Assembly (NCBI GenBank): GCA_018399285.1
Contig: JAGYOW010000018.1
Span: forward strand, 1 to 54,368
Direction: 5' to 3'
DNA length: 54,368 bases
DNA from: Desulfotignum sp.
Lineage (GTDB): Bacteria > Desulfobacterota > Desulfobacteria > Desulfobacterales > Desulfobacteraceae
Within the stretch, counting starts at the first letter, position 1. The number at the start of each line of letters is the position of its first letter. The notes under the pieces were generated by a model. It had not been told where the DNA came from and did not search any database. It was given only the letters and a program-made list of their open reading frames with translations. A program made the position numbers and the translations under genes. Of this stretch, positions 47,837-54,368 are shown piece after piece.

Positions 47837-49090
47837 TTATGGGATATTTTTGTGTATCACCACCTCATCCACGGGCTGCCGCATCAGATCAAACGCGGTG
47901 AACCGCAGTGTGGTTTCATCCACGTCAATGGTATGAAACAGCATCTCTTTTGACCCGGTCCTGGCCATGAGATGGTCATACCGGTCACTGACCGGATAAA
48001 ACTTGGGCCCGCTGTTGGAAATGATGTACACCGTGCCTTTTTCGGTACCGGTCACGGGCTGGTGGTTTTTCAGAGATAGCGTGCGGGCGTATCCATGATC
48101 ATGGCCCTGGAGCACCAGGTCCACGGCATACCGGTCAAAAATCGGCACAAGTATTTCCTGGAACGTGGTGTCATGCCGGCGCGTGAAAATGGGATAGACC
48201 GTCTGATGGATGGCAACAATGGTCCAGTCATCCGTGTTCCGGGACAGGACGGTTTCCAGCCATTCAGCCTGGACATCCATCTGTTCGTTGCCGTTGAGAA
48301 CGACGAAGCACACCCCCTGGTAAGAAAAAGAATACACGGTTTCCTCAAGCCCTGGTGGTCCGTTGTCCGGCAAGGTGAAATGGGGCCGCCACAGCGGGGT
48401 GATCACACGCTCGTTTTCCGGGATAAACCGGGGGTCCGGATATTCATGGTTTCCCGGCACCGGCACCAGGGGAAAGGTTTTCGGCATCCAGGAAACCGCT
48501 TCAAAAAATTCAGCCCATTCCCGGTCATCCGGGCCATTGTTTATCATGTCTCCGGCAAACAGCCAGAACGCCGCATCCGGCACTGCCATGACCGCGGTCC
48601 GGAACAGCTGGGACCCCAGGGCAGCCACCTGTTTCTGGACATCCCCAAAAAAAACAAGCCGGAACGGGTCTTTCCGGTCAGATGCCGTCTCAAACCGGCT
48701 CCACTCGCTCCAGTCAGGTGAATCCCCGACCCGGTAGGCATATTCCGTGTCCGGAATCAGCGGCTCAAACACCACGGAATGATGAAACACATCCTGCTGT
48801 TCCCCGGTCTGGACCCGGCAGGTATCCGCCTTGACCGTGACGGCATGGGATTTTGCCTCCAGCAGATAAGATACCGGCACAATCTGAGCGGCCGGGATTT
48901 CTCCTTTTTCTTCGGACCGCCAGGTGACCGCCTGGGACAGATGAGGGGTCTGGGTGAGATTCAGGACGATCCGTTCCGGAAGCGGGTCTGCTGCCGCCGG
49001 GATTCCTGTAAATCCCGGACCTGTGAAAACCAGCACCAGAAACCATCCTGCAATGATACGCCTCAGGGGTATGTTTTCAATTCGTTTCAT
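47837..49090 (-). CDS. Secreted purple-acid-phosphatase-like metallophosphoesterase
   Basis: 417 aa from ATG 49090; AAGGAGG lies just upstream, so the longer start at 49111 is rejected. A signal peptide (MKRIENIPLRR, hydrophobic run, AAADP) sends it to the periplasm. An N-terminal fibronectin-like domain (LSQAVTWRS, PDTEYAYRVGD) precedes the binuclear-metal phosphoesterase core: FGDVQ, AGDMINNG, PGNHEYPD, AIHQTVY, GHDHGYAR. Expected to release phosphate from phosphoesters. It is 10 bases or less from the substrate-binding gene of the uptake operon, so it is probably co-transcribed. The 240 bases between it and the radical SAM gene show no gene. Confidence 0.85.
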   Translation of the reverse strand: MKRIENIPLRRIIAGWFLVLVFTGPGFTGIPAAADPLPERIVLNLTQTPHLSQAVTWRSEEKGEIPAAQIVPVSYLLEAKSHAVTVKADTCRVQTGEQQDVFHHSVVFEPLIPDTEYAYRVGDSPDWSEWSRFETASDRKDPFRLVFFGDVQKQVAALGSQLFRTAVMAVPDAAFWLFAGDMINNGPDDREWAEFFEAVSWMPKTFPLVPVPGNHEYPDPRFIPENERVITPLWRPHFTLPDNGPPGLEETVYSFSYQGVCFVVLNGNEQMDVQAEWLETVLSRNTDDWTIVAIHQTVYPIFTRRHDTTFQEILVPIFDRYAVDLVLQGHDHGYARTLSLKNHQPVTGTEKGTVYIISNSGPKFYPVSDRYDHLMARTGSKEMLFHTIDVDETTLRFTAFDLMRQPVDEVVIHKNIP

Positions 49091-49100
49091 TTGTCCTCCT

Positions 49101-50174
49101 TTACCGGGCATCCAAAGTCTTGCGCATCCCCTGGTTGTTCAAAATGTTTTGCACCATCTCATCTGTCAGGCTCAGATCAAAAAATTTATGGTAAAACTGT
49201 TTGATCTCTGTTTCAAGATCAATGTCGGAAAACAGATCCGGATAAACCTTTTTGGCGGTCCACAGGATGGCCAGGGGTGTTTCCAGGCTGCCGGGATGCC
49301 CCCACCGGGAAATGCCCACAGGAACAAGAAACACGTTTTTTTCCCGGACGGCCTGGATCGCAGCCCATTTTTTATCCTGCAAAATCTCTTGATCCACCCC
49401 GGCCTCGTTCACGATGATCACCTCCGGGTTCCAGATCAGAATCTGTTCCATGCCGGCAAAAAATTTGTCTCTCCTGGCATGCAGCCGGTCTCCCACAGTT
49501 ACGTTGATAACCCCGGCCGCCCGGGTCCAGTCCGCTTCAATGGTTCCGGGGGCATCGGTCCTGAAGGCCTCATTCACGGAATGATACAGCCGGACCCGCT
49601 GATCCTCCGGTATCCGGCCGGTGCGCTGCTTGACCCTGTGAATCATGTCCCGGTAATAGTCGGTATAGGCAAGGGCCGCATCATACCGGCCGCAGATTTT
49701 TCCCATCATCTCGATGGTGGTCATCTGTTCTTCCATGTTGCGGTACCCCGCCACAAAATAAGGCAAACCGAACCGTTCCAGTTTCCGGATTTCCGCTTCA
49801 GCAGCCGCGGTTTCCGGTTTGAGAAACACCATATCCGGGTCCGCCTTCAGCAGGGTTTCAATGTGAATGACACCGCCTTTGGCAGGGATGGGAAGGCTTT
49901 GGATCCCGGGCACCTGCTGCCGGATCAGCCGGTCTTTTTTCAGCCCGTCCACCACGGCCACCATATCATGGCCTCTGCCCAGAAGGGTGACCACATGTCC
50001 GGTGAATGCATACAGACAGGCGAACCGATCGGCCGGCCGTTCCAGTGTCAGGGTCCGGCCGGAAAAATCCGTGACCGTGACAGGGCCTGTGACGGCTGTC
50101 TGGCCGGTATGGGCTGCCGGGGCCTGCAACAGCAGAAAAACGAGCATCCAGATCAGATACCATCGATGTGTCAT
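49101..50174 (-). CDS. FecB/BtuF-type periplasmic substrate-binding protein
   Basis: 357 aa with a signal peptide (LIWMLVFLLLQAPAAHTG). TVTDFSGRTLTLERPADRF is the usual start of the mature class III binding fold. VVTLLGRGHDMVAVVDGLKK and a C-terminal lobe with RDKFFAGMEQILIWNPEVIIV and LVPVGISRWGHPGSLETPL follow. Class III proteins bind iron-siderophores, haem, cobalamin or, in the MolA branch, molybdate. The metal here is not readable; the Mo/W-rich surroundings make a MolA-like role worth testing. Start overlaps the ATPase stop by 4 bases. Confidence 0.85.
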   Translation of the reverse strand: MTHRWYLIWMLVFLLLQAPAAHTGQTAVTGPVTVTDFSGRTLTLERPADRFACLYAFTGHVVTLLGRGHDMVAVVDGLKKDRLIRQQVPGIQSLPIPAKGGVIHIETLLKADPDMVFLKPETAAAEAEIRKLERFGLPYFVAGYRNMEEQMTTIEMMGKICGRYDAALAYTDYYRDMIHRVKQRTGRIPEDQRVRLYHSVNEAFRTDAPGTIEADWTRAAGVINVTVGDRLHARRDKFFAGMEQILIWNPEVIIVNEAGVDQEILQDKKWAAIQAVREKNVFLVPVGISRWGHPGSLETPLAILWTAKKVYPDLFSDIDLETEIKQFYHKFFDLSLTDEMVQNILNNQGMRKTLDAR

Positions 50175-51019
50175 GGCGTTCCCTTTGTTTCCCGGTCCAG
50201 GGTTTTGATGGGAATGATCTGTCTGATCCGTCCTTTTCCCGGCAGGGTCTGGGTCATCACCACGGTCTCGATGTGGTAGAACCGGGCCAGGTTTTCCTGT
50301 GTCAGGGCCCGGGAAGGGGTGCCCGACGGCTTCACGCTCTGATTTCCCATGAACGCCACATTGACCGGAATGCCGGCGTTTTCAAAATAAAAGGCATGGT
50401 TGGGAAAATGGGTGGCCATCACCAGGGTGATCTGCCGCTCCCGGATCAAGCGGGCCAGGGTTTCCAGCACCATGAGTTCATGCCGGAAATCCAGGTGAGA
50501 CGTGGGTTCGTCCATGACGATCACCGGTGTCTCCTGAATCAGGGCCCTCATGATCATCACCAGCTGGGTCTCCCCCCCGCTCAACCGGGTATAGTCCCGG
50601 TGCATCAGGTGGGACAGGCCGAACAGCTCCAGAATTTTTTCCGCTTTTTCAATATCCGGTTTTCCCGGTGAAGCATAAAAAGCGGTATAAGGGGTTCTTC
50701 CCAGCAGCAGCAGGTCCAGCACGGAAAATGAGAAATGCCGGTCGTGCTTCTGAGGCACATAGGCCATGACCCGGGCGGTCTCGCCGGGAGAGTGCCGGGT
50801 CCGGGATTGCCCCATCAAGCACAGGCGGCCCGTGTCCAGAGTGTGAATACCCAGCATACAGTCGATCAAGGTGGTTTTTCCGCATCCGTTGGGCCCCAGC
50901 AGGCAGAACACCTCGCCTCTGGCGATTTTCAGATTCACCTGCCGGAAAACCGGTATCCGGCCAAAAGAAAACGCCGCGTTTTTCATTTCTATCAATGTCT
51001 GGTTTTGATCAGCTGCCAT
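50171..51019 (-). CDS. FepC/BtuD-type ABC transporter ATPase
   Basis: 282 aa. Walker A GPNGCGKTTLIDCMLG, VPQKHDRHFSFSVLDLLLLG (Q-loop region typical of iron/B12 importers), signature LSGGETQLVMIMRAL, Walker B VIVMDEPTSHLDF and H-loop VMATHFPNHAF. The ~60-residue C-terminal extension after the core is longer than usual. Between the permease (4-base gap) and the binding protein (4-base overlap). Confidence 0.9.
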   Translation of the reverse strand: MAADQNQTLIEMKNAAFSFGRIPVFRQVNLKIARGEVFCLLGPNGCGKTTLIDCMLGIHTLDTGRLCLMGQSRTRHSPGETARVMAYVPQKHDRHFSFSVLDLLLLGRTPYTAFYASPGKPDIEKAEKILELFGLSHLMHRDYTRLSGGETQLVMIMRALIQETPVIVMDEPTSHLDFRHELMVLETLARLIRERQITLVMATHFPNHAFYFENAGIPVNVAFMGNQSVKPSGTPSRALTQENLARFYHIETVVMTQTLPGKGRIRQIIPIKTLDRETKGTP

Positions 51020-51023
51020 AGAT

Positions 51024-52088
51024 CTACCACTCCCGGCCCCGGGTCCGCCTGAGCAGGTAAATGAAAAACGGCCCGCCCAAAAGCGAGGTCAGAATCCCCA
51101 GGGGCATTTCACTGGTACTGATCAGGCGGCTGATATCATCCACCAGGATCAGGAACGCGGCTCCCATGCAAAACGCCACCGGTATCAATGCCTTGTTGTC
51201 GTTGCCGATGATCATCCGGCCCATGTGCGGGACCACCAGCCCCACCCATCCGATGACACCGCTCACACACACGGCCCCGGCAGTGGCCAGGGTGGCGCAG
51301 ACAATGATGAAAATCCGGTTGGCAGTGACGTTGAGTCCCAGCGAATGGGCTTCCCGGTCTCCCATGGCCAGCACGTTCAGGCGCCATCGGATGATCATCA
51401 GGCCCACGGACCCCATGATCATGGGAATTCCGGCGGTGAGAATATGGTCGTATTCGGCCCGGGACAGGCTGCCCATGAGCCAGAACACAATGGCCGGCAG
51501 TTCATCATACGGGTCTGCCAGATACTTGAGCAAAGAGATCAGGGCGGAAAAGATCGATCCCACGATCACTCCGCCCAGCACCAGGGTGATGGCCTGGGTG
51601 GAGGCGGTGAGCCGGCCGATGAAAAAGCACAGCACCACCGCCAGCAGCCCGAAGCCAAAGGCAAACGGATAGACATACACATACCGGTCAAACAAAATCA
51701 GGGCCAGGGCCGCCCCGAACCCGGCCCCGGAGCTGACCCCGAGCATGCCGGAGCTGACCAAGGGATTGCGGAACAATCCCTGAAACGCGGCCCCGCTCAC
51801 GGCCAGGCTTCCTCCCACCAGGGCGCCCAGGATGATCCGGGGCATGCGGACATGCACGATCACGCTGAAATGGACGGGGTCCATACCCTGCCCGGTCAAC
51901 GCCGCCGCCGCCAGCGCACCGATATCCCGGACCGACACCGGATACCGGCCCAAAAAAACGGAACAGGCACCCAGCACCAGCGGCAATGCGGCAATCAGCC
52001 CATACCACAGGATCCGGTGCCGCTGGAAGGATCTCAATACTGTTTTGCTTCCTTTTTGGTAATGGTGCGGTATGCAATGCCCGGACAT
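51024..52088 (-). CDS. FecCD-type ABC permease
   Basis: 354 aa from ATG 52088; an alternative TTG at 52037 would overlap the upstream stop as TTGA and begin LRSFQRHR, suiting translational coupling. About ten membrane helices. FecCD hallmarks: RMPRIILGALVGGSLAVSGAAFQGLFRNPL, SSGAGFGAALALILF, SLGLNVT, GVIGWVGLVVPHMGRMI and EMPLGILTSLLGGPFFIYLL. It forms the inner-membrane channel with the FepC-type ATPase. Confidence 0.9.
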   Translation of the reverse strand: MSGHCIPHHYQKGSKTVLRSFQRHRILWYGLIAALPLVLGACSVFLGRYPVSVRDIGALAAAALTGQGMDPVHFSVIVHVRMPRIILGALVGGSLAVSGAAFQGLFRNPLVSSGMLGVSSGAGFGAALALILFDRYVYVYPFAFGFGLLAVVLCFFIGRLTASTQAITLVLGGVIVGSIFSALISLLKYLADPYDELPAIVFWLMGSLSRAEYDHILTAGIPMIMGSVGLMIIRWRLNVLAMGDREAHSLGLNVTANRIFIIVCATLATAGAVCVSGVIGWVGLVVPHMGRMIIGNDNKALIPVAFCMGAAFLILVDDISRLISTSEMPLGILTSLLGGPFFIYLLRRTRGREW

Positions 52089-52783
52089 GCCGGATCTTTG
52101 CAGGGGGCCACCACGATCACCTGCCGGTGGCCCATGCGCACGGTTTTGGTTTTTTCAGAGCCCATCATGACCTGGGTATCCAGGGGCAGATCATTGCCGT
52201 CACAGGTGACCAGGGCATCCACAAACGGATATTCGCACAAAGCCCCGACACTGACGATATCCCCGGGCCTTCCCAGATGAAACCATCCCCGGTACCGGCC
52301 GTCATTTCCCGACAGCCGCAGCCCGATGCCGGCCAAAGCCCCCACCACCCCCTGGCCGGTGCCGCCGTGTTCCGTCAGGTGGATCCCGGTTCTGGCGGCC
52401 AGAGAATATGCGTCCGATTTGGTCAACACCCGGTTTTTGGCGGCTTTTCCAAATGCCGCCAGCGTGCCGGCATCCAGGGCATCTGATATCCGTGCCACGC
52501 ACAGGCCGGGATCAGACCCTTTTTCCGTGCGGGTTTCCAGAAATGTCTGCATCAGGGACATGACCGCATCATAATCCTGCGGTGCCAGGCTCATTTCAAA
52601 CCCCATGGCGGAGTTGTGGGAGGTATAGGGGATATCCTTGTGCACAAACAGCTGATGACGGCTGATGGCCGAGGGGACGGCCAGTTTTTCCGCCGCCAGG
52701 ATATTGCACAGATCTTCCACCAGCCAGCCGGTGCCCCGGGTGCCGGGCATGTCCGTATCATCGATGCACACCATGTAGTTCAT
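52034..52783 (-). CDS. Stand-alone TiaS-like (tRNA-Ile2 agmatinylcytidine synthase catalytic-domain-like) protein
   Basis: 249 aa. It starts NYMVCIDDTDMPGTRGTGWL, like the IDDTDS motif of TiaS. IPYTSHNSAMGFEM parallels the IPYKTRGNGAV segment, and GGTGQGVVGALAGIGL parallels TiaS's G.GRG.IGALAAIGW. The OB-fold and zinc ribbon of true TiaS (archaeal, ~420 aa) are missing, and a different C-terminal part follows (KTVRMGHRQVIVVAPCKDPACPG). It lies between a TonB receptor and FecCD genes with 13-base and overlapping junctions, so it is likely linked to uptake of a metal complex rather than to tRNA. Function unknown. Confidence 0.65.
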   Translation of the reverse strand: MNYMVCIDDTDMPGTRGTGWLVEDLCNILAAEKLAVPSAISRHQLFVHKDIPYTSHNSAMGFEMSLAPQDYDAVMSLMQTFLETRTEKGSDPGLCVARISDALDAGTLAAFGKAAKNRVLTKSDAYSLAARTGIHLTEHGGTGQGVVGALAGIGLRLSGNDGRYRGWFHLGRPGDIVSVGALCEYPFVDALVTCDGNDLPLDTQVMMGSEKTKTVRMGHRQVIVVAPCKDPACPGIAYRTITKKEAKQY

Positions 52784-52796
52784 CAGGCCATCTCCA

Positions 52797-54368
52797 TCAA
52801 AAGGTCATCCGGATACCGGCATATCCGGTCCGGCCGGCCTGGGGCAGTCCATAGGATTCTTCATAATTTTCATCCGTCAGATTGTCCAGCCCCAGATACA
52901 GAAATACCGAATCCCTGTAGACTTTCTGTTCCAGTTTCACGTTTACCAGGGTATAGTCCTTGAGTTTGCCCTTGTCAAAGTTATCGGAATAGTAATACTG
53001 GTCGGCCGTGTGCAGGATGTCCCCATGGACTCTCAGGCCGAAATCCCATGTATATCCCACATCCAGGGTGTATTTACGGGCCGGCCGGTACTGCAGGTCA
53101 TCTCTCTGGGCCCCGGCGGATTTTTCTTCGGTGTCCAGATAGGAATACCCCAGACCGATGGTGCCGGAGGTGAGAAACGGCTTGAACAGATAGATCTCAA
53201 ACCCTGTAAAATCATAGGCTTCCCAGTTCTTGAACAGGTCGGTGGCATCATTTTTTTCAATATACTGGGATACGTCATGTTTGAACACCGCCAGATCCAG
53301 GGTCATGTCCCCGAACAGGCGCTGGGTGATGCCGGCTTCGTAATTTTTGGATTCTTCAGGCACCAGATCGGCATTCCCGGATTTGGGATCATACAGCTGC
53401 TTGATATCCGGAAACCGGACCTTTCTGGCATAGGAGGCCCGCAGCATGGTGCTGTCGGTGAGATCATAGCTCAGACCGGCCATATAGCTTCCCTTGTCCA
53501 CATCGCTGCCCGCATCTCTGGTCTGCCAGTGGTGGCTGTACCCGGCCGTGACCCCGAGTTTCGAGAACAGCCGCACATTGTATTCCAGTGCCGCTGAATA
53601 CATGTCCAGACCATGATCATAATAATAGGCGGTGGGCGGATCATTGTCCTTGTCCACATTCCGGAAATCAGACGTGTAGTCACTGGCCTCGGTGGAAAGC
53701 CCCAGCACCGCATTGCCGGCGGTTCCGAAATCCGCACGGGTCTGAAAGGCCGCTCCTTTTATTTGGGTCTCGTCATTGCTTTGATAGGTATTTTTCTTGG
53801 TCATGGTGCTGTAGGTATCATCATCATACCGGGCGTTTTCCTGGTCGTTTCTGTTGGCAAACACCCAGCCTCTGAAACCAAATATCCCTTTGGGGGTGTA
53901 ACGCATGGACACCTGACCGGACAGGGTTTCCAAATCTTCCGTGCGGTCATATTTCGGTTTTTTGTAGAACGGATCTTTCTTGTCGTCCACGGTCATGGGG
54001 GGAGTGCCGTATTCTCCGGCGGTCCGTTCCAGTATCAGGCCCAGTTCTATTTCGTCGGTCATCTGATACACGAGGTTGCCGAACAGGCTCAACCGCTCGT
54101 TGTCGCTGTTGTTTCGCTCATTCCCGTCTTCCTGGCTGGTGGGATCGAAATTGTCGGACACATGAAACCCGTCGGAATCATAGTTGTTGACGGCACCGAA
54201 AAAACTGACCTTGTCGTTGCCGCCCCCCATATTGAGTTTGGTGTAATGGTTGCCGTGCTCGTCCATCTCTGCGGACACATCCCCGCCAAATCCGGTTGTG
54301 CCCTGCTTGGTGATGATATTGATGACCCCGGCAAGCCCGCCCTGGCCGTAGAGCACGGAATGCCCCCC
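52797..54368 (-). CDS. TonB-dependent outer-membrane receptor (5' partial)
   Basis: The frame is open at the window's right edge; 523 codons are visible. It begins in the plug domain at GHSVLYGQGGLAGVINIITK, the conserved end of the plug. A 22-strand-type barrel follows with alternating aromatic residues (FGFRGWVFANRND, YRPARKYTLDVGYTWDFGLRV, LKDYTLVNVKLEQKVY, FLYLGLDNLTDENYEESYG), ending GYAGIRMTF with the terminal Phe needed for outer-membrane assembly. The TonB box and signal peptide are outside the window. First gene of the uptake operon (receptor, TiaS-like, FecCD, FepC, FecB-type, phosphoesterase). Substrate: a siderophore, corrinoid or other metal complex. Confidence 0.9.
   Translation of the reverse strand, partial: GGHSVLYGQGGLAGVINIITKQGTTGFGGDVSAEMDEHGNHYTKLNMGGGNDKVSFFGAVNNYDSDGFHVSDNFDPTSQEDGNERNNSDNERLSLFGNLVYQMTDEIELGLILERTAGEYGTPPMTVDDKKDPFYKKPKYDRTEDLETLSGQVSMRYTPKGIFGFRGWVFANRNDQENARYDDDTYSTMTKKNTYQSNDETQIKGAAFQTRADFGTAGNAVLGLSTEASDYTSDFRNVDKDNDPPTAYYYDHGLDMYSAALEYNVRLFSKLGVTAGYSHHWQTRDAGSDVDKGSYMAGLSYDLTDSTMLRASYARKVRFPDIKQLYDPKSGNADLVPEESKNYEAGITQRLFGDMTLDLAVFKHDVSQYIEKNDATDLFKNWEAYDFTGFEIYLFKPFLTSGTIGLGYSYLDTEEKSAGAQRDDLQYRPARKYTLDVGYTWDFGLRVHGDILHTADQYYYSDNFDKGKLKDYTLVNVKLEQKVYRDSVFLYLGLDNLTDENYEESYGLPQAGRTGYAGIRMTF

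Overview
The window looks like part of a chromosome of a strictly anaerobic, probably sulfate-reducing bacterium of the Desulfobacterota (Desulfobacterales/Desulfovibrionales type). The reasons are an aldehyde oxidoreductase nearly collinear with the Desulfovibrio gigas Mop enzyme, followed by genes of the kind found next to its homologue in Desulfovibrio vulgaris, plus a selenocysteine formate dehydrogenase and several other molybdenum/tungsten genes. The window was read by eye. Family names rest on motif recognition, not on searches. No rRNA, tRNA or CRISPR array was noticed.

Layout. 1-6848: a clean, tightly overlapping + strand run: branched-chain-type ABC transporter (fused LivH-LivM permease, LivG, LivF), an M19-dipeptidase/V4R-like fusion, a cysteine desulfidase-like FeS lyase and a DAO-type flavoprotein. 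This suggests import and breakdown of an amino-acid-like or betaine-like compound. 6966-16230: a disrupted xanthine-dehydrogenase-type molybdenum hydroxylase locus. It has an ATC-hydrolase remnant, a ModE-type HTH gene, an IS3 remnant, FAD/FeS/Mo subunits, a nucleotidyltransferase-HD-phosphatase fusion, XdhC, a MoeA-like protein and a PAS histidine kinase. 16366-26940: an aldehyde dehydrogenase, amtB-glnK, modABC, two more aldehyde dehydrogenases and a LysR regulator, nearly all frameshifted. 27110-36120: the metabolic core, with a selenoprotein formate dehydrogenase (in-frame TGA plus a perfect SECIS hairpin), the Mop-like aldehyde oxidoreductase, a flavin/FeS dicluster electron-transfer fusion and a methyltransferase. 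36107-41443 (- strand): an operon with an unassigned molybdopterin oxidoreductase, ModE-type HTH, FmdE-like, MoeA-like and DUF364-like proteins. 41499-45465: wtpABC-like tungstate/molybdate transporter (the permease and ATPase broken), a hicAB remnant and a radical SAM remnant. 45466-54368 (- strand): an N-terminally short molybdenum-storage-protein homologue, a radical SAM protein, a metallophosphoesterase, a FecB/FecCD/FepC-type importer, a stand-alone TiaS-like protein and a TonB-dependent receptor cut by the window edge.

Two themes tie the window together. First, molybdenum/tungsten use: uptake, storage, cofactor handling, regulation and at least four molybdo/tungsto-enzymes lie side by side. 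A ModE-like palindrome with half-site CGTTATGT, an 8-base spacer and its inverted copy recurs upstream of three of these loci (7718, 26996, 41499). Second, sequence quality: clean blocks alternate abruptly with blocks where every gene carries many single-base indels (about 6966-8240, 10180-16620, 18955-26940, 32800-33500, 42530-45460). Codon-level conservation persists after mental frame correction, so these 'pseudogenes' may be local assembly or sequencing error rather than decay. They are annotated as disrupted, with both readings open.
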